From NCBI GenBank assembly GCA_023390955.1, contig JAEWBW010000293.1, forward strand, positions 1 through 16,231: a DNA stretch of 16,231 bases, given 5' to 3'. Below the pieces are notes generated by a model. The model did no database searches, was not told the origin of the DNA, and saw only the letters and a program-made list of their open reading frames with translations. The translations under genes and the position numbers were made by a program. This DNA is from Pseudomonadota bacterium. GTDB taxonomy: Bacteria; Pseudomonadota; Alphaproteobacteria; Rhizobiales; Xanthobacteraceae. Every line of letters begins with the position of its first letter. Position 1 is the first letter of the stretch. Below, piece by piece: positions 9,519-16,231 of this stretch.

Positions 9519-10406
9519 ATGACCGACGCCGCGCTAGCTGCGAACCCCGCCACTGACGCTAGCGAGCTGGACAGTCCGGCGCGCCGGGCGCGGCGCCGCC
9601 TGTTCAAGCGCAAGGCCGCGGTGGCAGGCCTCGTCGTGCTCTGCGCCTTCATTGCGCTTGCGGTGCTCGCGCCCCTGATCGTGCCCTATGACCCGATCAC
9701 GACGAGCTGGAGCCAGGTCCGCAAGCCGCCCACCGCGCTGCACTGGTTCGGCACCGACGAGCTCGGCCGCGATATCCTCAGCCGCGTCGTCTACGGCGCC
9801 CGGGCCTCGCTGCTCGCCGGCCTGATCTCGGTCACCATTGCGCTCGGGATCGGCGTTCCGCTGGGCCTGCTCGCAGGCTATCGCGGCGGCTTTGCCGACG
9901 CGCTGATCAGCCGGATCACCGATGCCATGCTGGCCTGCCCGTTCCTGATCCTCGCCATTGCGCTAGCCGCGTTCCTGGGGCCGAGCCTCGGCAACGCCAT
10001 GATCGCGATCGGCATCTCGGCAACGCCGATCTTCATCCGGCTGACGCGCGGCCAGGTGCTGAGCGTCAAGGCAGAGGACTATGTCGAAGCTGCGCGCGCG
10101 CTCGGCAATCCGCCCTGGCGGATCGCGCTGGCTCACATCCTGCCGAACATACTGCCCGCCTTATTGGTGCAGGCGACGCTCTCGATCGCGGCAGCGATCA
10201 TTGCTGAAGCCGCGCTATCATTCCTCGGCCTCGGCCAGCAGCCACCGGCGCCGTCCTGGGGCAGCATGCTCAACGCCGCCCAGCGCTTCCTGACGCAGGC
10301 GCCGTGGATGGCGATCTGGCCGGGCCTCGCGATCTTCCTGGTGGTGCTGTCGCTGAACCTGCTCGGCGACGGCCTGCGCGATGCGCTCGACCCTCGCCAG
10401 CGCTAG
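9519..10406 (+). CDS. ABC transporter permease, DppC/OppC type (transporter 2)
   Basis: Partner permease of 295 residues. It has a cytoplasmic N-terminal tail rich in Arg (ARRARRRLFKRK, 21-32), a first helix at about 34-56, then the conserved HWFGTDELGRDILSRVVYGAR (75-95). The EAA loop lies at about 188-219 (YVEAARALGNP, then HILPN). AEAALSFLGLGQQ and the C-terminal LLGDGLRDALDPRQR are standard DppC. ATG 9519 sits 7 bases after a strong ribosome site GAGGGG (9506-9511), and 3 bases separate it from the previous stop. This is the last gene of the + strand run. Its TAG stop lies in a CTAG that also supplies the stop of the converging gene, so there is no room for a separate terminator at the junction. 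Confidence 0.95.
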   Translation: MTDAALAANPATDASELDSPARRARRRLFKRKAAVAGLVVLCAFIALAVLAPLIVPYDPITTSWSQVRKPPTALHWFGTDELGRDILSRVVYGARASLLAGLISVTIALGIGVPLGLLAGYRGGFADALISRITDAMLACPFLILAIALAAFLGPSLGNAMIAIGISATPIFIRLTRGQVLSVKAEDYVEAARALGNPPWRIALAHILPNILPALLVQATLSIAAAIIAEAALSFLGLGQQPPAPSWGSMLNAAQRFLTQAPWMAIWPGLAIFLVVLSLNLLGDGLRDALDPRQR

Positions 10407-11146
10407 ATCACCGTCTCCCGCACGACGCGCCGGCAATCCATCTCGAATTCGAGATCGACCACCGGCGGCCGGGCAAAGTGCCAGCTCAGGCCGGATCGCA
10501 AGGCGCCGCGGCGCACCAGTTCGTCGACCAGCGCCGGATAGAAATCCCGGATCGTATAGGCGTGGACGCCGGTGGTGTCCTTCCAGTCGAAACCGAACTC
10601 CGCGAGCCGGCTCTCCATCTGCGACGTCGTGAACCGCACCTTCTCGCGCATGCCGTCCGGGCTGAGGTCACGGTAGCGCACCGTGCGCTCGACATAGCTT
10701 CCGGCGCCTTCGCGCGCCTCGGCGCCGCCGGCAATGATGAAAGTCGGCGTCGCGGATTGCGTCGGCCGGGTGAAGGAGAATGCGTAGAACGACGGTTCGG
10801 ACGGCGGATCGATCTCGGGGCAGACATTGCTGCGCGCCACCGGATTGGTACTGCCATCGAAGATGCCCCATTCCGACAGCGTCTTCACATAGTGCAGGTT
10901 GAAATTGCGAAAGCCTTCCTCGGTGAAAGCCGCCGGCGAACGGAGTTCGCAGGCACAGAAGGCCGTCAGCGGCCGCCCCGCCGCCTGGATGATCTTGGCG
11001 GCCTGCGCAAATCCCTCCGCCAGCGGCACGATCTTGTCGAAGCGAACACGCTCGATTTCGTAACCGGGATCGGCCGCAGCGCCCGCCGAATACTGGAACA
11101 CGGACGGAATGAAGCGATAGTTGCCGGCGGAGAATTCGCGCACCAT
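10403..11146 (-). CDS. RidA-like (YjgF/Rid superfamily) protein, function unknown
   Basis: This 247-residue protein has no signal peptide or membrane segment. Its first half resembles a Rid-type fold: a helix QAAKIIQAAGRPLTAF, then CACELRSP, then an FRNFNLHYVKTLSEWG segment and PVARSNVCPEIDPPSEP, which mimics the Rid P-x-R-x-x-V segment. The second half (FIIAGGAEAREGAGSYVERT, later HAYTIRDFYPALVDELV) may be a degenerate second Rid-like unit. Some homologues carry, as I recall, a 2-amino-5-chloromuconate deaminase label; I could not verify that and do not adopt it. Rid proteins hydrolyse reactive enamines/imines or related compounds, so deaminase activity is possible. The start follows AGGA eight bases upstream, and that AGGA overlaps the stop of the cyclase gene, which points to coupled translation. 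Confidence 0.75.
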   Translation of the reverse strand: MVREFSAGNYRFIPSVFQYSAGAAADPGYEIERVRFDKIVPLAEGFAQAAKIIQAAGRPLTAFCACELRSPAAFTEEGFRNFNLHYVKTLSEWGIFDGSTNPVARSNVCPEIDPPSEPSFYAFSFTRPTQSATPTFIIAGGAEAREGAGSYVERTVRYRDLSPDGMREKVRFTTSQMESRLAEFGFDWKDTTGVHAYTIRDFYPALVDELVRRGALRSGLSWHFARPPVVDLEFEMDCRRVVRETVI

Positions 11147-11154
11147 TTCAAAAT

Positions 11155-11159
11155 TCCTA
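11155..11159 (-). promoter_or_regulatory. Ribosome binding site overlapping the cyclase stop codon
   Basis: On the minus strand the sequence TAGGA contains both the TAG stop of the cyclase gene and the AGGA ribosome site of the RidA-like gene, with eight bases before its ATG. This spacing is close to ideal and fixes the RidA-like start. It suggests that ribosomes finishing the cyclase help start the next protein. Confidence 0.6.
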
Positions 11160-12410
11160 TTCCAGGTTCATGACGGCGCCCTTCGCGCCATTCAGCAATC
11201 GCTTCAGATGGTAACTGGCCAGAGGATCCTCGGCATGCATGCCGACCAGTGCCGCGAAGGCCGGCATGGCGGTGACATCGCCGGCTTCGAGCTTCGCGAA
11301 CGCTTCCGCATACTGCGCCGTCAACGGCGTGTCGAATGTCACTGGCGGCATCGGCTCGAACGCGCGCAGCGGCTCGCTGCGCCCGCGCAGCATGAGGTCG
11401 CCGACCGGACGCCCCCTAAAATTTTCAGCCTTCGCGGCGACGCTGGCGCTGACGCAGATGCGGGTGCCGAGATGCTTGTTGGCAGCTTCCAGCCGTGCCG
11501 CCGTATTGATGGTGTCGCCATAGGCGGTGTAGTCGAAGAAGCGGCTGCCGCCGAAATTCCCGACCAGCGCCGCGCCGGCATGGGCGCCGATACGGGTCAC
11601 GCCGAAATTGACACCCTTGTCCTTCCAGCGTGCGCGAAAGCCTTCCGCCCAGGCATCGAGGGCGTGGGCGCAGGCGACCGCGCGCGTCGTGTAGTCCGGC
11701 TGCTCATTGGGAGCGTTGAACAGCACCTGGATGGCATCGCCGATGATCTTTGCGACCGTGCCGTCGTGCTCGAACACGATGTCAGTCATTCCGGCAACAT
11801 ATTCGTTGAGAAGCTGGCCCAGCGTCTCCGGCGCGGCGCTCTCGACGAGCGATGTGAATCCGGTGATGTCGGTGAAGATGGTCGCGACATCGCGCCACTG
11901 CACGTCCATGCCGTCGCCCTCGGCGTTCGCCGCCGCCAGGCGCTTGGCGACCTCGGGCGAGAAATAGCGCGACAGCGAGGCATGGGCGCGCTCGGCCTCG
12001 GCCTGGCGGCGACGGGCCTCGCGCAAGACCTCGATGTGGCGGATGGTCTTCTGGATCGTGGTCTCGAGATCGGCGAAGTCGATCGGCTTGGTCAGGAAGT
12101 CGAACGCGCCGCGATTCATCGCGGTGCGGATGTTGCTCATGTCGCCATAGGCCGAGACGATGATGGTCGACTTCTTCTCCTCGGCCTCCTGGAGTTTCTG
12201 CAACAGCGACAGCCCGTCCATCCGCGGCATGTTGATGTCGGAGACCACGAGATCGACCTGCGGGTTCTGCGCGATGGATTCCAGCGCCTCGAGCCCGTCA
12301 TGCGCGAACATGAAGCTGACCAGGCCCTCGCGGATCTGCTTGCGAAACTTCTGCAGGACGAGCGCCTCGAGATCAGGCTCGTCGTCCACAACGAGAATGG
12401 TGGATGTCAT
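11157..12410 (-). CDS. Response regulator with class III (IIIb-type) adenylate cyclase output domain
   Basis: This 417-residue cytoplasmic protein would make cAMP under phosphorelay control. Residues 1-125 are a REC domain: acidic pair Asp9/Asp10, phospho-acceptor Asp58 (SDINMPRMDG), Ser86 and Lys108. A charged, probably coiled-coil linker (about 115-145) leads through SRYFSPEVAKRL into a class III cyclase domain. Metal-binding Asp181 (FTDITGFT) and Asp225 (KIIGDAIQVLF) are present. Purine-binding Lys221 and transition-state Asn302 and Arg306 (INTAARLE) are also there. The second specificity position is Thr295 rather than Asp, the mark of class IIIb enzymes, several of which respond to bicarbonate. 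A helical tail of about 70 residues follows. It lies 55 bases after the sensor kinase gene, its likely partner. Confidence 0.93.
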   Translation of the reverse strand: MTSTILVVDDEPDLEALVLQKFRKQIREGLVSFMFAHDGLEALESIAQNPQVDLVVSDINMPRMDGLSLLQKLQEAEEKKSTIIVSAYGDMSNIRTAMNRGAFDFLTKPIDFADLETTIQKTIRHIEVLREARRRQAEAERAHASLSRYFSPEVAKRLAAANAEGDGMDVQWRDVATIFTDITGFTSLVESAAPETLGQLLNEYVAGMTDIVFEHDGTVAKIIGDAIQVLFNAPNEQPDYTTRAVACAHALDAWAEGFRARWKDKGVNFGVTRIGAHAGAALVGNFGGSRFFDYTAYGDTINTAARLEAANKHLGTRICVSASVAAKAENFRGRPVGDLMLRGRSEPLRAFEPMPPVTFDTPLTAQYAEAFAKLEAGDVTAMPAFAALVGMHAEDPLASYHLKRLLNGAKGAVMNLE

Positions 12411-12465
12411 GCCGTGATCCCAGGCCTCGTGCTGCAGGGCGCGCCGTCGACGCGGATGGTGACGT

Positions 12466-14505
12466 TCAAGTCCTGCCTCCGGTATTGTCCTGCGCCGCCA
12501 GCGTCCGCGGCAGCGTGATGATGAATTCGGTGAACGAGCCCGGCTCGGTCACCACATCGATGGTGCCGCCATGCTGCTTGGCCACGATGTCGTGGCTCAT
12601 CGACAGGCCGAGGCCGGTGCCCTCGCCGGCCGGCTTGGTGGTGAAGAAGGGATTGAACATCTTCTCCTTCACCTCGGGCGGAATGCCGACGCCGTTGTCG
12701 CGAATCCTGATCTCGACCTTGCTGCCGAGGTTTTTCGTGGTGGCGGCCAGTACCGGCTCGAAACCGTCACCCTCGTTTTCCCGGCGCCTCGCCGCTGCAT
12801 AGAAGCCGTTGGCGATCAGGTTGAGGAACACGCGGGTCATCTCCTGGGGATAGATGTCGACCATGCCGGCGGCCGGATCAAAGTCGCGCTTGAGCGTGAT
12901 GTTGAAGCCGGCGCGCTCTGCACGCGCGCCGTGATAGGCCAGATTGAGGCTCTCCTCGACGATCGCATTGATGTCGGCACTGCGCTGATCGCCCGAGCCT
13001 TCGCGGGAATGCAGCAGCATGTTCTTGACAATGGAGTCGGCGCGCTTGCCGTGCTGCACGACCTTATCGAGGTTACCCTTGAGCATCTGGGTCAGCTCGC
13101 TGACCTCTTCCTTGGTCTTGCTATCGAGGGCAGCCGAATCCAGCACCTCGTTGAGCTCGTCGATCAGCTCGGTCGACACTGACGAGAAATTATTGACGAA
13201 GTTGAGCGGGTTCTTGATCTCGTGGGCGATCCCCGCGGTGAGCTGCCCCAGCGAAGCCAGCTTCTCGGTCTGGATCAACCGATCCTGCGCGGCGCGCAGA
13301 TCGTTCAGGGATTTGCTCAGCTCCGCCGTGCGCTGCGCGACCTTACCCTCGAGGTCGGCATAGGATTCCTGCAGCCGCGCGGCCATCTCGTTGAACTGGT
13401 TGGCGAGGCCTTCGAGCTCGTCACCGGTCTTGATCGAGATGCGCTGGGACAGGTCGCCGCTCCCGATCCGCGCGGCGCCCATGCGCAGCGTCTGGATCGG
13501 GCCGACCATGCGGCGGGCGAGGAAAATTCCGGCGAGCACTGCGAAGACGGATGCCACGAGCAGAACGATCGCCAGCCGCTCGAAGGCGGCGTAGAGCGAG
13601 GCATAGGCCTCCTCGACCGGCAGCTCCACGAACATGGTCCAGCCGAGCGGCGCTATCGGCGCGAACGCCGTCAGCACTTTCTGTCCCTGGATATTGGGCT
13701 CTGCCCGGAGCGGATCGGGCATGCTGTCCCCGGTCCGCGCGGCGCGCACCTGAGCGAGGCCCGACATGTCGGTGTTGCGCAACACCAGGCTGATGTCGGG
13801 ATGGGCGATCAGGCGCCCCTGCGGGTCGACCACATAGGCACGGCCACGCTTGCCGACCTTGATCTGGGAGACCACGTCCCAGATCAGCTTGAGGTTCACC
13901 TCGGCGATGCTGACACCGGCGTCCTTGCGCGTGCCGGTCAGCGCAAGCGTCATGTAGGGCTCGGACTCCCGGCGGAAATACACCGGTCCGTAGTAGACCT
14001 TGTGGGCGACGGCTTCGGTGAATTTCGGGTCCTTCGACAGATCGATGCCGCTGTCGATGGCGTCCATCGCGATCCGCGAGACGCGCAGATGCTCCTTGCC
14101 GGCCGAATCGACCTGGGCGAGCTCCGTGATGGCCGGAACCTGGCGCAGCAACCGCAGCGCGTCGAAACGACGTTGCTCGACCGAGCTCGCCGACCACGGC
14201 AGCTGCGTGGTCCAGCCGAGCTGACTTTCGATCTCCTTGACGAACTGGCCGATCTTGGCCGCCGCCGCTTCGGCCTGCTCGTGCTGCACCCGGATCAGGG
14301 CCGCCTTGTGCTCGCGATAATAGAAGAACACCTCAAACAGGCCATTGGCCAGCAGCGCGATGGCGACCACGGCAACGAACAGCGCGACATATTTGGTGAA
14401 CAGGCGCGTGCGGACCCCCGCCTCCGTCCGCGGCACGGCATCGCCCGCCGGCGCGCTCTGCAGCGGCGCGGCCTCGGTCGTATCGGGGTGAAGGGAGATG
14501 CTCAT
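12466..14505 (-). CDS. Sensor histidine kinase (dCache-like sensor, HAMP, HisKA, HATPase)
   Basis: This is a 679-residue membrane kinase. Membrane helix 1 is at about 38-62 and helix 2 at about 308-331. Between them is a periplasmic dCache-like sensor of some 245 residues (YYGPVYFRRESEPYMTLAL, later GRAYVVDPQGRLIAHPD). HAMP follows (332-383), then a coiled coil (KVAQRTAELSKSL), the H-box with His428 in GIAHEIKNPLNFVNNF, and the ATPase domain: N-box Asn562/Asn566, DNGVGI 603-608, FFTTKP 620-625, GEGTGLGLS 627-635. It should autophosphorylate and pass phosphate to the REC-cyclase encoded next. The start is ATG 14505, with AGG 9 bases upstream. An in-frame ATG at 14619 would put 38 extra residues across a terminator region and is less likely. 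The ligand is unknown; dCache domains often bind amino acids or organic acids. Confidence 0.93.
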   Translation of the reverse strand: MSISLHPDTTEAAPLQSAPAGDAVPRTEAGVRTRLFTKYVALFVAVVAIALLANGLFEVFFYYREHKAALIRVQHEQAEAAAAKIGQFVKEIESQLGWTTQLPWSASSVEQRRFDALRLLRQVPAITELAQVDSAGKEHLRVSRIAMDAIDSGIDLSKDPKFTEAVAHKVYYGPVYFRRESEPYMTLALTGTRKDAGVSIAEVNLKLIWDVVSQIKVGKRGRAYVVDPQGRLIAHPDISLVLRNTDMSGLAQVRAARTGDSMPDPLRAEPNIQGQKVLTAFAPIAPLGWTMFVELPVEEAYASLYAAFERLAIVLLVASVFAVLAGIFLARRMVGPIQTLRMGAARIGSGDLSQRISIKTGDELEGLANQFNEMAARLQESYADLEGKVAQRTAELSKSLNDLRAAQDRLIQTEKLASLGQLTAGIAHEIKNPLNFVNNFSSVSTELIDELNEVLDSAALDSKTKEEVSELTQMLKGNLDKVVQHGKRADSIVKNMLLHSREGSGDQRSADINAIVEESLNLAYHGARAERAGFNITLKRDFDPAAGMVDIYPQEMTRVFLNLIANGFYAAARRRENEGDGFEPVLAATTKNLGSKVEIRIRDNGVGIPPEVKEKMFNPFFTTKPAGEGTGLGLSMSHDIVAKQHGGTIDVVTEPGSFTEFIITLPRTLAAQDNTGGRT

Positions 14506-14620
14506 CGGGCCGAACCTACCAAGAAGGCTTGGCCTTGTCTCTTGCGGCAATGCGGATGGGGTTGTCCGAAGGTAAACGCCCCGGACCGGCCGCGCCGTCT
14601 CAGGGACGCTGCAACGCATG
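14506..14620 (-). promoter_or_regulatory. Intergenic region upstream of the kinase operon
   Basis: This is the only sizeable gap before the kinase-cyclase operon, and it comes just after the terminator of the RND gene, so a promoter for the kinase should lie here. I could not identify convincing -35 and -10 boxes by eye. A short inverted repeat, CCAAG-AAGG-CTTGG, lies at 14519-14532, about 14 bases before the kinase start codon. It could form a small hairpin in the leader or be an operator. Confidence 0.35.
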
Positions 14621-14655
14621 AAAAAGGCGGCAACGGTGAAGCCCGTTGCCGCCTT
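14621..14655 (-). terminator. Rho-independent terminator of the RND pump gene
   Basis: A perfect 13-base-pair stem (14624-14636 paired with 14643-14655) closes a 6-base loop. Read on the minus strand, the stem AAGGCGGCAACGG / CCGTTGCCGCCTT runs straight into further Ts, giving a TTTTT tract at 14625-14621. It begins about 25 bases after the RND stop. The + strand side has no T tract after the stem, so it works in one direction. It insulates the kinase operon from read-through. Confidence 0.9.
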
Positions 14656-14679
14656 CTGGTTCTCAGCCGGGTGCCGCGA

Positions 14680-16231
14680 TCAGGTCGGCCGCAGCGCCTT
14701 GGAGCCGATATCAACATCGGCGATCTGCTTGTTGCGCTCGGAATCGGCCGCCGCCCTGTGATCCGTCGCCAGCACGACGTAGACCGCCGGCAGCACGAAC
14801 AGGGTGAACAGGGTGCCGATCGACATGCCGGCCACGACCACGAGACCGATCGAGAAGCGGCTGGCAGCACCGGCGCCCGTCGCGGTCAGGAGCGGAATCA
14901 GGCCCGTGACCATGGCAGCCGTGGTCATCAGGATCGGCCGCAGACGAATGCGGGCGGACATCTCGATCGCCGAGCGCCGGTCGAGGCGTTCCTTGATCTG
15001 GAGCTCGTTGGCGAATTCCACCATCAGGATGCCGTGCTTGGTGATCAGTCCCACCAGCGTCAGCAGGCCGACCTGCGTGTAGATGTTCATCGTCGCCACG
15101 CCGAAAAACAGCGGGATCAGCGCACCGACGATCGCCATCGGCACCGAGATCATGATCACCAACGGGTCGCGCAGACTCTCGAACTGCGCGGCCAGCACCA
15201 GGAAGATGATGATCAGCGCGAAGCCGAAGGTGACCGCGAGCTGATTGCCTTCCTGCACGTACTGCCTGCTATCGGCGAGATAGTCGTGGCTAAAGCCCTG
15301 CGGCAGCTTCTGGGCTTCGGCTTCGAGGAAGTCGACCGCCTGGCCGATGGTGACGCCGGGCATCGGCACGGCCGAGAAGGTCGCCGAGTTCAGCTGATTA
15401 TAGTGGGTCAGCGAGTTCGGATCGGTCTTGGTCGTGATCGACACCACCGTTGCCAACGGGACCTGCTGACCGGTGTTGGTGGTCACATAGTAGCCCGCGA
15501 GCGATTCCGGCGACAGACGCTTGCCGCGCGGCACCTGCGGGATGACCTGGTAGGACCGTCCTTCGAGGTTGAAGCGGTTGACGTAGTTGCCGCCCAGCAG
15601 CACCGCCAGCGCGCTGCCGACGTTCTGCATGCTGATGCCGAGATCCTGTGCCTTGGAGCGGTCGACGTTGACGCGCACCGTCGGCTGGTTGAAGGCGAGA
15701 TCGCTGTCGGAGACGATGAACATGCCGCTCTTGCGCGCAGCCGCCTTCAGCTTCTCCATCTCCTCATAGACGGCCTGGAAGCCGGCGGTGGAGTTGATCA
15801 CCATCTGCACCGGCAGGCCGCCCGGCCCGCCCGGCAGCGGCGGCAGGTTGAAGGCGAACGCCTGCACGCCCTCGATCTTGGAGAGCTCGTTCTGCACCAG
15901 CGGCTTAAGCTGGATCGAGGAACGCTTACGCTCATCCCAGGGCTTGAGCAGCATGCCGGCAATGCCGCCCTGCGGGCCGGCGATGCCGTTCAGCACGAAG
16001 CGGAGATCGGTCTCGGGGAACTTTGCAAATTCCTTGTCGAGCTTCTCGCCGTAGTAGTCGAGATAGTCGATGTTGGCGTATTTCGGCGCCTTGGTCACCG
16101 AGAACACGATGCCCTGATCTTCCTCGGGCGCGAGTTCCTTGGCGGTGTGCATATAGAGGAAGCCGACCAGGCCGAGAATCGTCAGCGCGAACAGTCCGGT
16201 AATGGCCTTGTAGTCGAGCGAGCGGTCGAGC
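14680..16231 (-). CDS. RND-family efflux transporter, inner-membrane permease subunit (C-terminal half, 5' end outside window)
   Basis: About 516 residues of an AcrB/MexB-type proton-driven efflux pump are visible; the reading frame stays open past the window end, so the Met at 16152 is internal. The piece starts LDRSLDYKAITG, runs through the helix before the second periplasmic domain and KELAPEEDQG, the typical junction. The porter and docking region follows, with GGLPVQMVI and a repeat of beta-alpha elements. The later membrane helices include FGFALIIIFLVLAAQFESLRDPLVI and GLITKHGILMVEFAN. The Lys of that last motif (codon 15039-15037) matches the proton-relay Lys940 of AcrB. It ends after the last helix (GTLFTLFVLPAVYVVLATDH) with a short tail. 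It probably exports drugs or other hydrophobic compounds; a periplasmic adaptor gene would be expected upstream. A terminator follows directly. Confidence 0.93.
   Translation of the reverse strand, partial: LDRSLDYKAITGLFALTILGLVGFLYMHTAKELAPEEDQGIVFSVTKAPKYANIDYLDYYGEKLDKEFAKFPETDLRFVLNGIAGPQGGIAGMLLKPWDERKRSSIQLKPLVQNELSKIEGVQAFAFNLPPLPGGPGGLPVQMVINSTAGFQAVYEEMEKLKAAARKSGMFIVSDSDLAFNQPTVRVNVDRSKAQDLGISMQNVGSALAVLLGGNYVNRFNLEGRSYQVIPQVPRGKRLSPESLAGYYVTTNTGQQVPLATVVSITTKTDPNSLTHYNQLNSATFSAVPMPGVTIGQAVDFLEAEAQKLPQGFSHDYLADSRQYVQEGNQLAVTFGFALIIIFLVLAAQFESLRDPLVIMISVPMAIVGALIPLFFGVATMNIYTQVGLLTLVGLITKHGILMVEFANELQIKERLDRRSAIEMSARIRLRPILMTTAAMVTGLIPLLTATGAGAASRFSIGLVVVAGMSIGTLFTLFVLPAVYVVLATDHRAAADSERNKQIADVDIGSKALRPT

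Noticed and set aside
11121..12518. Plus-strand open frame of 465 residues opposite the response regulator-cyclase
   Set aside because: The minus strand encodes full REC and cyclase domains; the plus frame shows no domain and crosses two gene boundaries.
12571..13182. Plus-strand open frame of 203 residues opposite the kinase catalytic domains
   Set aside because: Antisense to the conserved H, N, G1, F and G2 boxes of the kinase; no own motif or ribosome site.
14506..14619. Upstream extension of the kinase to an ATG at 14619
   Set aside because: It would place the coding start next to the RND terminator and add 38 residues unlike the N-terminus expected before the first membrane helix; ATG 14505 has a usable ribosome site.

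Overview
The window is GC-rich and densely coded. It looks like chromosomal DNA of an alphaproteobacterium, most probably Bradyrhizobium or a close relative. The basis is codon usage, the many dipeptide-type ABC transporters, and the look of the DUF1028, RidA-like and cyclase proteins. This is inference from sequence style; no rRNA or other marker gene is present. I saw no insertion sequence, tRNA, CRISPR array or phage gene.

Region 1 (1-10406, + strand) is one tightly packed run of ten genes. It begins with the 3' end of a DppC-type permease and its two ATPases (DppD-like and DppF-like). Next come two hydrolase-type proteins: a gamma-glutamyltransferase-family Ntn hydrolase and a DUF1028 protein. 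A second, complete transporter follows, in the order ATPase, ATPase, periplasmic binding protein, DppB-type permease, DppC-type permease. Most junctions are ATGA/TGATG overlaps or short gaps, so the run is probably one operon. It would import peptides or related amides through two pumps and hydrolyse them in the cytoplasm. The GGT-family enzyme keeps the catalytic Thr and the oxyanion Gly-Gly. It appears to lack most residues that bind the gamma-glutamyl group in E. coli GGT, and it has no signal peptide, so its real substrate is open.

Region 2 (10403-14505, - strand) reads in the order sensor histidine kinase, response regulator-adenylate cyclase, RidA-like protein. The kinase has a periplasmic dCache-like sensor, HAMP, HisKA and HATPase. 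Its likely output is the REC domain of the downstream cyclase, which would link an external signal to cAMP. The cyclase has the Thr substitution typical of class IIIb enzymes. The last gene of this run converges on the transporter operon, and the two stop codons share one CTAG.

Region 3 (14621-16231, - strand) is the C-terminal half of an RND efflux pump inner-membrane subunit. It is followed by a strong intrinsic terminator that separates it from the kinase gene. Its 5' end lies outside the window.
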